Source: Xiphydria camelus (lineage: Eukaryota; Arthropoda; Insecta; Hymenoptera; Xiphydriidae). Taken from it: 64,000 nt of DNA. The stretch covers positions 15,480,143 through 15,544,142 of the forward strand of contig OY783195.1 in the NCBI GenBank assembly GCA_963678675.1, in the 5' to 3' direction. The notes beneath the pieces are model-generated. The model was not told the origin of the DNA and made no database searches. It saw nothing but the letters and a program-made list of their open reading frames with translations. Shown here in pieces: positions 1-10,030 of the stretch (positions within the stretch are counted from its first letter, which is position 1; every line of letters starts with the position of its first letter). A program made the translations under genes and the position numbers.

Positions 1-1409
1 CCTTCGGTATCCGGTTCCTGATGAGTCTTGTTGAGAAGTCTTCTTCGTCGAGTCGTCCATAGCTGCTGAGCTGTTCGAGGAGATCCCGGATGAGACTCCG
101 TGCAGCATAGTGTGATGTCGAGCTGAGCACTCCTTACACCCTCGCCTGCACAGACACGCCCGAGCACTATGTCTTCCGAGGCAGTTGAGACAAAGCCGAC
201 GATCCTTGGCGACGTTCTTTAGGCACCATCTCCCTAAACCTCGTGCACATGACAATGAAGTGCTTGCCTGAACAACAGTCGCACGGGAAGCTGGTGTCCG
301 TTGAGAAGGTCTTACCTTAGCAGTACCCGAAGATGAACTGGCCGACGATTGTTGGGCTGTCCTTTTTAGAGGAGGTTTCTGAGCTGACGTCGCTCCCTCA
401 ACTCGCTCCAGAGCTTGTGCTCGAGCCGTCAAAAATTCCTTCAGTTGAGCGAAGGTCGGATATTCTAGAGATGAGCCAAGAGAAGTCTCCCAAAGTTCCC
501 TCGTTGAGCGGTCCAGAAGGCGGGAAACATGATGTACTTTCAAACACTCCCACATATTCTCGCCGGCACCAAGAGAACGCAGCGCCTGTTCAGTCTCCGA
601 TACGGTGTCCACAAGTTTGTTGAGTAACACCCCACTCTTGGACGGCAAAGGTGTCATATTGCAGAGCGTGTCCAAGTGTGACTGTATGTGTAGTCGTTTA
701 TTCTCATAACGATTGATGAGCTGTGTCCAGGAGGGAGCGAGCGATGCACCAGTGAGCGGTAAACCTGAGACGAGCTGCGTCGGAGCTCCTTCGAGACACC
801 CACGCAAATAGAGTAGGCGCTTGATGTTCGACAGCCCTGAGTTGTCCGTGATGAGACTTTTATAGAGATCCCTGAATGTTGGCCATTCTGAGTAGTTCCC
901 GGTAAACTTCGACAGCAAGATATTGGGGAGCTTAGGGTGGTGTCAGACTCGGCTACTTTTGCTGCGCAGCAGATTAAAAAACTGCGCAACTTGCACTGCT
1001 GCAAGTGTGAACACCCATGCAACCTGCAACTTTGCCATTGTAGCCTGGTTGCGTGCAGTAATTTTAATCTGCTGCGCAGCAAAAGTAGCCGTGTCTGGCA
1101 CCACCCTTAGACTTCTTTTAAGCTGTTCCTGATGTCTGAGTGGATTCTTGAGCGGTCCACAACTTCCGCATGAGTATTCAGCTCGCCAAGTGAGGTAAAT
1201 GATGAGCCGTCCTGCACAGTCTCAAGAGAATCGGCGAGAAGATTCACGAGGCTCATTTGAATCTGAACTTTGAGAGTGAGTTCGACCGAGAGCTTTGCTG
1301 GAGATGCAGTACGTGGAGACTGCCTGACTGATTGTGATTCCGCAGTGGGCACCGTCAGCTTGGCCGTCGGAGTCGGTGACGACTGACCCGATGCAGAGCT
1401 CTTGGACAT
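1..1409 (-). pseudogene. gag: BEL/Pao retrotransposon gag, 5' part, interrupted
   Basis: Gag (capsid/nucleocapsid) packages the element RNA in the cytoplasm. The likely start ATG is at 1407-1409, followed by a Ser/Thr-rich leader. A capsid-type stretch with the BEL-like motif EWPTFRDLY lies near 830-880, and Cys/His knuckles near 130-270 end in the HHTMLH-type signature usual for BEL/Pao. The gene runs off the left edge of the window. A MITE at 936-1105 splits it. The first Cys knuckle (near 215-265) reads in a different frame from the sequence on both sides, which implies two compensating indels. The copy is therefore probably dead. The LTR and primer-binding site directly upstream (1854-2478) support the call. 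Family assignment is from motif knowledge, not a search. Confidence 0.8.
936..1105. mobile_element. Palindromic MITE inside gag
   Basis: Inverted arms of about 45 bp begin GGTGGTGTCAGACTCGGCTA and contain a GCTGCGCAGC core. CTTAG is repeated at 931-935 and 1106-1110, so the duplication is TTA or CTTAG depending on where the ends are drawn. A TTA duplication would suit PIF/Harbinger. The MITE breaks the gag frame. Confidence 0.8.
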
Positions 1410-1853
1410 GATGAGCGAGCCTGAGTAGCCCGATGAACAAGATGAGTGCGAGTGAGACGAACCGCACGTGTCACTCAACACACGCGATGAGAAATGTCCG
1501 AAGAGCAACGAGTGCGTGAGACGCGACGCACGATTACCACGCACATGCGAGACGAGAGGTCCGATGAGCTTCGACGGCGAATACGCGACACGCCGATAAT
1601 GCACACACGCACGATGAGAAGCCGTTAAGAGTGTGGAGCGTGAACGAGACGCGGCACACGAAACGCTCGACACACACACACGCGATGCCTTCCGCGACAC
1701 GAAGACTTGAGATGAGTACACGAGGCGAGTGAGATAACCGAAGCGCACGAGAAGTCCAATGTAGCGGGCGCGAGAGAGATACAACACACGCGTGAGAGAA
1801 GTCCTTTGAATTTTCCACTGATTTTCACTTTCCCGTAGCACAGACAGAGAGAT
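1410..1853 (-). other. BEL/Pao 5' leader
   Basis: This stretch lies between the primer-binding site and the gag start. It is rich in CGATGAG/ACGAG-like degenerate words and holds no convincing gene. Overlapping open frames on the minus strand here are low-complexity by-products. Confidence 0.5.
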
Positions 1854-1871
1854 CCGGCTCGAAGGACCAAA
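1854..1871 (-). promoter_or_regulatory. Primer-binding site
   Basis: On the minus strand TTTGGTCCTTCGAGCCGG abuts the LTR end. This TGGTCCTTCGAGCCGG-type site is typical of BEL/Pao elements and primes minus-strand DNA synthesis from a host tRNA. Confidence 0.75.
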
Positions 1872-2478
1872 TGTTGGAGAATACCGATGTTAGCGACTCT
1901 CTGTGAGCGCACCATGAGAATCTCAGTAGGTGTTAATAATTAATGGCGAGGTACAAAGAAAGTGATTCACACCAATGTTGAGTAGACCGATGAGTTTATT
2001 GAACTGTCAAAGGATGAGAAATAGCAAGCACAATATTATTGATTGGCTTCTGATGAGAGAAAACCGTGAGAACAATGGCTGACCGCGTGGTCAGCCCGTG
2101 AGAACGTTCGAGAAACCGAGCACGGCTCGTACAAGAAACGGAGCGTACGAGCCCCGATTACCGAGCAGACCGAAAGAGATTTACGCGAGTATCGACGAGA
2201 ACTTCCGTGAGATTGAGTTGTACCTATACATAAATCCTATGAGTTATCCGCGAGTAACAACCGAGCGTTCCGAAAACTGTCACAAGCCTGAGAAGCGCTT
2301 GAGAAGAACCGAGCAGAACTGAGAACGGAAGAGATGAATGAAACGGAAGAGACGAGATGCACACGTGACCGCGCGACGTGGCATCGATCAACGATCGACG
2401 AGCGTTGCCGCGAGGTGCCGCCGTGCGACAGTCGAAACCCGAACCGGTCGACACAGATGAACGCGCCATTATTCAACA
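1872..2478 (-). repeat. BEL/Pao 5' LTR
   Basis: Read on the minus strand, the LTR starts TGTTGAATAATGGCGCG at 2478 and ends CTCCAACA at 1872. This gives the TGTTG...CAACA ends expected of an LTR, with the primer-binding site directly after it. Length is about 607 bp. It should contain the element promoter. The 3' LTR lies outside the window, so divergence cannot be measured here. Confidence 0.75.
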
Positions 2479-4328
2479 TTAATTAACAAACATGTCAAAT
2501 TTATGAACTTTGTTTATTGATGACCAACAAGCTGATTCTTTGCCCGAAGTAAGATATATATTTATAAAATTTGATGGTAACATTGTCTGACAAGTTTTCT
2601 GCCGGGTATGTCCAGTCCGACACTCTGAACATGTCAAATTTATGAATTTTGTTTATTGATGACCAACAAGCTAATTCTTTGTCTGAAGTAAGATAAATAT
2701 TTATAAAATTTGATGGTAACATTGTCCGACAAGTTTTCTGCCGGGTATGTCCAGTCCAACACTCTGAATGTGTCATTTTTATGAAGCATGTTGACATCAT
2801 TACCAACATTAATTTTTTTTTTCATTTTGTGTGAAATTAAGTTTACAATGCAGTGGTATGATTGTCCGACAAAATAATCTGTATCTGGCCGGATATCTGT
2901 AAAAATGCAAAAAACGTGTTAGAATATTTTCCATGTTGATCTCTCGTTGGGGTTTGAAGTGCAAAGGATAAATAAAAGTTTGTCTTATGCATTTTCACCC
3001 GTAGAATGGGAATATCGCTATTGAATTTGCGTTCTAGTGATATATTATTGTTTAAAGCACATTTGTTTCAACAAGTGATGAAAAAATATAAATTTTGTTT
3101 CAAAAAGTACATATTTATATAACCGGGGCCATTTCAAAAAGAAAAGGTCTCTTACGATTTTTTGCTCAAATTCATATTTACGAAGTTACAGCAGTTTGAA
3201 AGTTGCAAAAAGTGCATTTAGAGTTAAACTTTGAGTAAATAGTAATAATCTTGTGATAAATTAACTTTTCCAATGTTCGATACACACGCCTTTATATAGA
3301 GTGATGTTAAGTACTATTTGTTTATTATCGTTTTGTTTATACATCTTTTTGACATTGTGATAGATGAAATTGCTTTATGATATGTTGAAAAATATCTGAG
3401 ACTTATGTACTTATTGCAGAAATTAATTTATCGCATGCTGGCAGCGTTGCCACATCGGTTTTTCACGTGAAATCGATGTATGTTTTGTCCCTAAAAAGTC
3501 ACGTTACTTACGTACCATAATCAAACCTAATAGATTATTTTTTATAAACAACAAAACAACCCACACATGCTATCATTCTTACGATAATCCAGGATACTCT
3601 GTCAGAATTATTAACTGGAAATTGGAGAATGTATGAAGCAAAAGTCAATCGGTATTTAGAGTGTGCGGATGGGGTCTGGCTTGTGTTGCTCGAGAGTGTT
3701 TCTTGGCCATCAGAGCCTTTCTTTTTAAGAAATATCTTCAAATGTCGAAGGTAACTTTTTCATTATTTTATTATTTTACATTACTTACTTTCAAATTATT
3801 TGCGGGTTTTCTAAAATATATTTTCGAAATGTTATTACAACTTCAGACAACACGGATGAAGAAGACAAGGATCTCTACAATGATGAGAATAATAATTATT
3901 CATCGACCGACGAATCAGACAGTGACTGAAAAGCATTATGCATTGTAGTTAGTAAACATAATTCCATATTTTTTGTATTAAACGACGTGAAAAGTTATTT
4001 ACGGTCCATAAATTAAAAATTCCAAATTTTATTTCTTCTTTTTGTCGGACTAACGACATCCGGCAATATTTTTGTCGGACAGAGTGACCACTTATCATAA
4101 AATTTGCTTACCTAACGTGTGGTATTTTTGTCCGACAAGTGGTAATGATGTCAACATGATTCATAAAAATGACATGTTCAGAGTGTCGGACTGGACATAC
4201 CCGGCAGAAAACTTGTCGGACAATGTTACCGTTTGATTTCATAAATATTTATCTTAATTCGGGCAAAGAATCAACTTGTTGGTCATCAATAAACAAAGTT
4301 CATAAATTTGACATGTTTGTTAATTAAC
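2479..4328. mobile_element. Short inverted-repeat element related to the 9-16 kb transposon
   Basis: The ends are TTAATTAACAAACATGTC and its complement, and the inverted arms run 100-200 bp. The left arm carries a tandem duplication with a 139-bp period (2491-2768). Its subterminal boxes TGTCCGACAA and TCCAGTCCGACA recur, in the same order and spacing, in the ends of the 9258-16191 element. The interior (2900-3840) is mostly AT-rich non-coding DNA, apart from an acidic exon-like piece at 3846-3929. I read it as a deletion derivative of a related autonomous family. Confidence 0.65.
3846..3929 (+). pseudogene. Acidic C-terminal exon remnant
   Basis: A short Asp/Glu/Asn/Ser-rich reading frame follows a splice-acceptor-like TTACAACTTCAG and ends in DESDSD and a stop. 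It occupies the same place, just inside the right arm, as the acidic last exon of the large transposon gene (15307-15389). The upstream donor would be at 3750/3751 (GAAG then GTAACT), but the frame before it is broken. Homology rests on position and composition only. Confidence 0.35.
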
Positions 4329-4519
4329 ATCTCGAAACCCCGGCGGAAACCAGACTTTTCGCAGATAAAAAAGCTGGCAGGCTCGGAAAAATGAAGCTTC
4401 TCACAAAGTTTCAGAGGAGTGGTAATCGTTTTTTTTTTCTTATGAGGGATTACTATTATATCGTCGGCTTACTTGTAAAACCTACTAAGTTCTATGTCCG
4501 AAAATCGTCCGGATATACG
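4329..4519. other. No gene recognised
   Basis: AT-rich spacer with a few GTCCGA words. It may be debris of the neighbouring inverted-repeat family. Confidence 0.3.
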
Positions 4520-4521
4520 TA

Positions 4522-5806
4522 CCGTAAAGTGGGGTTACTTTGCTCCACTTTTAATATGAATGAAACAAAATGCTGTATAAAAATGTATTTGAAATAGTTA
4601 CAATTCTAACATTTTTAAATATGGTAATGTCAGGTTCATATAGTAACCTTTTGGAACATTTTATCACAAAAAGTCTCTCCAGGATATATATATATTTCTT
4701 AATTAAAAGTGGCGCAAACCATACCAATGGGTGGGGTAACTTTGCGCCACCTAATAATACTGGCTGTGATACAGGATACATTTATCTGTGGAACAATGTA
4801 ACACCTCCGGTAAGAAGACATTACACCATTTTATGTATTAAGTAGAAAAAAAAATTTTTTTGCTGCATTTTGATTCAAAAACGAGGAAAATCAAAATAAA
4901 AACTTTTATTCGATGTTTTATAACTGAAAGGAACAGTACATATTCGTAAAAACTAGGTAGAAATATCTTTTAAAAGAAATAATGAATATCCAGCTAAGAC
5001 CACCATAATTTTAACTCCGGAACGTTAAAAAATCTTCTTTTAGATATTTGTACGGGTGTTTTTATGGATCCTAATACGTCATCCCACGAGTAGGTCATTT
5101 GGTCCAGTTTTTGGGGCCATTTCCATGCTTTTAATGATTTTTGCATTGCTTTGATGGTGACTTCTTGGTTATTAAAGCTAACAATTTCACCTGGAAATAT
5201 TTCCCCTTCATATGTAATCTTGCATTAGATCCAATGCAATTTTCGACCATGGTCGGTAAAAACTGTCCAAGTCTTGTTGCGCTTGCTGTCAGACATACGT
5301 TACGAGATACTTTGCGCTATTAACTGAAAAACCATGCAATGCAAGTTTTTACAAATAAGTATGGGGCTACTTTGCGCCAGTAGTCAGGTGGAGCAAAGTA
5401 TCCCCATATTTACAAGATTTTACCCGTTAAAGAATTCTTTTCTGTCACATGTTTACAGGTTATGTTTCAAACAAACTACATATGGTAACTACAAAATACT
5501 ATATCAAAGACACTATATATATATATTTACCTGTTTTATGACTGAAGGCGAACACGATTCGACAAGATTTTTACGACGCACTTATACTCAAGTTTTTCTC
5601 TATAATATTTACTGTGCAACCACAACACTTTAGAATGACTGGAACGCATCCACTCAAGGTCTAATCAATGTCTATATATGCAACTTCTAATACAGCGGTG
5701 CGATCGTCAATTATTTACTGCGTGTCTCTGTCAATAAAACTTATAACCTTTTCTTGCAAGTGGCGCAAAGTATCCCCCTATGGAGCAGAATAACCCCACT
5801 TTACGG
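4522..5806. mobile_element. TA-flanked element, CCGTAAAGTGGGG termini
   Basis: Terminal inverted repeats begin CCGTAAAGTGGGGTTACTTT and are flanked by TA at 4520-4521 and 5807-5808. Subterminal GGGGNNACTTTGCGCCA words recur near 4735, 5360 and 5760. No transposase can be read; the small open frames inside look accidental. A diverged partial copy lies at 60650-60905. The TA duplication suggests the Tc1/mariner-pogo group. Confidence 0.7.
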
Positions 5807-5808
5807 TA

Positions 5809-6115
5809 TTGGGACCGTGCAATACCGTGACATCTGGTGTGAGTAGTCGGCGAACTAGCGGCACTTTTATACAGTACTAAATACGATAAGAATATAGAAA
5901 TCCTCGGCAAAACCAATTAGTCAACAACAATATGAATGTTTTTCATCAGGTGTGTTTTATAACAATTATTTTTATGTATAGAATTGCAATAAACAGTAAG
6001 TATAACATTTAGGGCCGGTTTATTCACCTTCAGGCACGTTGACTGCCACGTGGGTCCCATGGGACCAATAAGTAATGTACGTTAACCCGGCAGCGGTGGT
6101 GGCTGGCAGTCAACG
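5809..6115. repeat. Left member of a ~300-bp inverted repeat pair
   Basis: Starts TTGGGACCGTGCAA directly after a TA. The same sequence occurs inverted at 29498-29796, where it is followed by TA. It includes a truncated MITE (from about 6012, AGGGCCGGTTTATTC). Both copies of the pair are cut at the same point, CAGTCAACGT. Confidence 0.75.
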
Positions 6116-6530
6116 TGTTAAATTTAACCAGCAGATACCTTGGATACAATTGGACCGTGTTATGCAATAACGGATTAAGCATTATGCATAAAGTGTGTTT
6201 CAAAAGAGTATGAACACGTCTCATAAAAGTTGCTCGGAAAGATGGTTAACAGACTTTTTGGTCAATGTTCCGTTGGTTGCTAAACAATTTGAATCGCAGT
6301 TGTGCTTGGGGAAGGACTCCAGTTGTTCGATAGCGTTTCAATTTTGTATTGAAGGTTCCATTTTACTTTTTCTATTAAAATTAAAAAAATCAACTTATAT
6401 TTACAAAATGTATATATTCCGAGCTGTATACATTATTTTCGAGCACTTTAATATTTCATAGCTTAGAAATGAGAAAATGTCATCCTGCCTGTGAAGAGCG
6501 CAGATCAATTTTCTGTGATAATTACAACAC
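6116..6530. other. No gene recognised
   Basis: AT-rich sequence without recognisable coding, repeat or hairpin structure. Confidence 0.3.
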
Positions 6531-6533
6531 TAA

Positions 6534-6665
6534 GGACCGGTTTTACAAACACGGTATAAACGCGGTATAGCGCTATACTGATTGTGAGAATAACCAGCAT
6601 GAAGCGTTATGGTTATTCTCAGTATAGCGCTATACCGCGTTTATACCTGTTTGTAAAACCGGCCC
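6534..6665. mobile_element. Palindromic MITE with TAA target duplication
   Basis: Near-perfect hairpin. Its arms begin GGACCGGTTTTACAAAC and contain TATAGCGCTATA. TAA occurs on both sides (6531-6533 and 6666-6668), as for PIF/Harbinger. The same terminal sequence ends the Harbinger remnant near 27546. Confidence 0.85.
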
Positions 6666-6750
6666 TAAGAACTAACTTTTATTTCAAGCCAGTGGATATT
6701 TTTAACTTTTATAAATATACCGTATGTCCGTTCACAGACGCATCACTGTT

Positions 6751-7459
6751 GAATTTCCCTGACATTTGACTTCGGTAGTGTGGACGGTGCTCGAGTCATT
6801 TATAGTTCGAGTTGGCTTCAGAAGAGTGCGCTGCGTAAGAGTGACAAGTGTCAAACGTCTGATTTCCCGATGGCTGTCAATTCGGGAGATCGAAGTGTTT
6901 AGTTTAACCTCGAAATCGTGAAGTTTTGAATAATAGTGAATAATTTTTAGAAGTGATAAGAAATAATCATTCGGGTTTCTTCGATGAAATTCCCCAAGTA
7001 TTTTAAATCGGTATCCGATTTTTCATTCACTATTATTTAAAACTTCAAATTATTCACTATTATTCAAAACTTCACGATTTCGAGATTAAACTAAACACTT
7101 CGATCTCCCGAATTGACAGCCATCGGGAAATCAGACGTTCGACACTTGTCATTTGGCGAATGTGCCATCGCCATGTTATCGGCGGAGCGTTTCGTCCCGG
7201 AGTCGGCCTGTGGACTCGTCAGTAAGGCTAGGCCGACTCCTGCCTTAGACGCTCTGTGTGCTCTGTCCTCCATGGTTGTCGAACAGCTTCGGTCTTATGT
7301 AGAAACGTACTCGTGTTCGACCACTAGTGAGAAGAGCAGCGCCATCTGGTGGCGGGCCGCCACAGTCACTCTTACGCAGCGCACTCTTCTGAAGCCAACT
7401 CGAACTATAAATGGCTCGAGCACCGTCCACACTACCGAAGTCAAATGTCAGGGAAATTC
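6751..7459. mobile_element. Inverted-repeat element, TTCCCTGACATTTGAC termini
   Basis: Arms of well over 150 bp begin GAATTTCCCTGACATTTGAC and continue through GGCTTCAGAAGAGTGCGCTG. A further inverted block flanks the middle (TTCGATCTCCCGAATTGACA). The long open frame across the right arm is a by-product of the arm. The same TTCCCTGACATTTGACTTCG words lie near both ends of the element at 18446-19968. Confidence 0.75.
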
Positions 7460-7801
7460 AAAAGTGATGTTAGGTCGATTTGTGAACATGCTAGTTCCTA
7501 GCATGCTCGATACTAACAAGGCTTTGGACACACATGCTACTAGGTTGCAAATGTTCGAAAGTAGCACGAAAGCATGCTACTTACTGGCATGTGTAGCTGG
7601 GGCTTACTGGCATTTGATAAAATATTTGAAACAGTGTAATATGTGCATTCAGCTTCCTTAAAAGAAATTTTATAAAAGATATGATAAAAGATCTTTGTCA
7701 AAGATCTTTTTTAGTGTAATGCCGGCCTAAAAGAGATGGGAAAAAAGCAATAAAATTAAAATTGTGTAAAATCAACTTTTACTTTAAATTAAACTTAGGT
7801 T
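7460..7801. other. No gene recognised
   Basis: Contains small dyads (TAGCATGCT, AAAGATCTTT) and repeated GCATGCTAC words. Probably remnant MITE sequence. Confidence 0.3.
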
Positions 7802-7975
7802 ATTACGGACATTCGTATTTAGGGATCGGGGTACCTAAATCTGAATCGTAACTTTTATTTTTCTTTCAAATGTTCATTGTTTTTTTAGTTTTTTAAAAAA
7901 ACAATGATTATTTGAAAGAAAAATAAAAGTTACGATTCAGATTTACCCCGATCCCTAAATCCGAACGTCCGTAAT
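7802..7975. mobile_element. Palindromic MITE
   Basis: Arms of about 80 bp begin ATTACGGACATTCGTATTTA, run through GATCGGGGTA and CTGAATCGTAAC, and close over an A/T-rich loop. Confidence 0.8.
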
Positions 7976-8065
7976 TACTCCACTGGAATCGTTCACAATT
8001 ACTCCAAACAATTATATGACAATGAAATAATATTTATTAAAAAAAAAAGATTCGCTCCTTCTGAG

Positions 8066-9257
8066 TTTGAACTAATTTATTCAAATAGTCATCAAACTTA
8101 TAGTATTCGATTTCTTCTTCCTACATTTGTTTATATACCTCCATATGTCTTTCTTGTTCTTCACTTCTTTAATTTCCGCTAGTTCTTCTTTTCTTATTCT
8201 TTCTTTCTCCTTGCACAGCTCTCTAAAAGCAGTTCTCTCCTTGTAATCGTCTCTAGTTTCTTTTCCTTTTTTCCATTTCTTGTAAATCCTCTTCACTTTT
8301 CTCTTCTTCCTACCGCACTCTGTCCCACCAGTTCTTGTGCCCTATATTCCAGGTCTTCCTTTTTACCTTCTTTCTCTCCATGCAGCTTGAGACTGCCGCT
8401 CAGCTCTTCCCACGCTTCATTGCCTTTTTCTTCCATGAATAGTCTACCCTCCATCCTTGCCTTAAACATGCTTATGCCTTCTTGAGACCACATTATCACC
8501 TCCTTTTCTTTGTCCCTACTTTCTTCATTTGCCTTTCTGTCGACGCTCTCTCTTTCTCCCTCTTTCCTTTGATTTTAACTTCCAGTGGTTGATGATCAGA
8601 CTCGATTCTTTCCCCCACCACAAACTCTTCTATTTTATCCTTCCCTTTTATGTTCGTGATCCCGTAGTCTATTACTGATGCCCCTATTTTGCTGACATAC
8701 GTGAACTCCCCTCTCTCATCCCCTTTGGTATAGCCATTTAGAATCCATCCATCCTGTTTCCCCCAGTTGTCTGAATAAACTTTCTCCCTCCGCGTTCAGC
8801 TTCTAGTCCTTTAATGATCTTCCTACTTCTCGTCCTTCATCCTCTTCATTGCTGTTATCCTGGCTCCCTGTTCTCGCATTAACCCCCCCCCCCCCCACTA
8901 GTAGGGGAACTTCGCCCCTCTCTTCAATACAATCTTTTAGGTCTGTCATTAATTTTCTTACCTTATTCCTATTATACACCGTCCACACATTCCACCACTC
9001 CTCATTTATCTTCAAACATCTTCCAATTGCACCAATGCACGTTCTACCTAATTCTGTATTTTCCTCTATATTTTCTCTGACACCCGTTAATATTCCTCCA
9101 CTAGCTCTACCTTTTCCTTTTGCTCTGACTGCGAACTGACTTTTCCAAATATAGTTTCTCGGCAAGATCCGTACCAGTCCTTCCCACTCTTTTTCTTCTA
9201 TCCAAGTTTCGCAAAGCCCTATGTAATCATAATCCTGAATATATATCCAAAAGTCTC
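8066..9257 (-). pseudogene. Non-LTR retrotransposon ORF2, endonuclease part (3' half of split copy)
   Basis: Encodes most of an APE-type endonuclease, the enzyme that nicks the target for reverse transcription. Visible on the minus strand are an E-T-W segment (CETWIEEKEW), KGRASGGIL, a V-Y-N motif, a NARTG motif where GGDFNARTG is expected, and SDHQPL near the domain end. Lys/Glu-rich linker follows. No reverse transcriptase is seen, so the copy is 3'-truncated near 8066. Frameshifts occur at a poly-C run (8882-8896) and near 8803. The frame continues, on the same strand, from the segment at 16192-17338. Confidence 0.8.
8882..8896. repeat. Poly-C run inside the endonuclease motif
   Basis: A homopolymer of about 15 C lies where the DF residues of GGDFNARTG should be encoded. 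It removes the catalytic Asp. Confidence 0.9.
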
Positions 9258-9726
9258 TAGTCCACAGTACAGGCCCCCCCCCCCGGAGAGATGATTACCA
9301 CATACCTTATACTTCGCGATGAGCTTCGGTTTGACGAGTCTACCACACTTTTCCTCTGCGACTTTTCACGATTCCTCTGCTTTTCCGCTCTGGAAAGTCT
9401 CAGACATGGCGATTTCCCGGGGTCTTAAAAACTCACGACCACATGTTTTTATTTTAGCTTAATTTACTGCAAATTTCGTTTCAAATGCGAATTTAAATTT
9501 GTCCGACAAAAATTTTTCCGCTATTGGCGTGTCTACCGTCCTAAACAGGGAAAGATGACAGGGTATTGAAAACCAATGACCACATACGTCCTTTTTGGAT
9601 GAATTGCTTGTGAATTATTAGTAAAATCAAAATGTATTGTTGTCCGACAAATTTCAGGCCGCGTTTTTCCAGTCCGACAGCGGAAAGTCGGAAACTTCAC
9701 AGGGTATCGAAAACCGATTACCACAT
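9258..9726. repeat. Left terminal inverted repeat
   Basis: Matches 15712-16191 in reverse. It has repeated GTCCGACA boxes (near 9500, 9640, 9675), a poly-C run at 9274-9284, and GATTACCACAT near both its outer and inner ends. Open frames across it are incidental. Confidence 0.9.
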
Positions 9727-10030
9727 AGCTAATTTTCAGTTTATTCCTTTTTAAATTAAGTGTACAAAATAGTGATGCAAGTGTCCAACAAGCAACTGTC
9801 TGCAAATCATTAAAAAAATCAATAATAATAATTTGCCTGAATAGTATAGAAACTATAATATGTTTAGTAGCACCCGAACCAGTATAGTATAATTCTATCG
9901 GTATCCCGGGGTAACGCATTGCGTCATCCTGTCAACATCCTGTCAGAATGTGTCTGTTTTTCGGATTGTGTGCATCGTGTGGTGCATCGCTACCCGCTAC
10001 TGGCATCGTATACAAAAGTGCTAGTGAATT

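Noticed and set aside
1107..1841. Single 244-residue minus-strand gene
   Set aside because: Only the part after the ATG at 1409 fits gag; the upstream part is low-complexity leader.
7113..7661. 182-codon open frame
   Set aside because: It runs across the right arm of an inverted-repeat element and has no motif; it is a by-product of the arm.
9533..9919. 128-codon open frame repeated at 15649-15906
   Set aside because: Both lie in the inverted repeats of the 6.9-kb transposon and encode only the repeat sequence.
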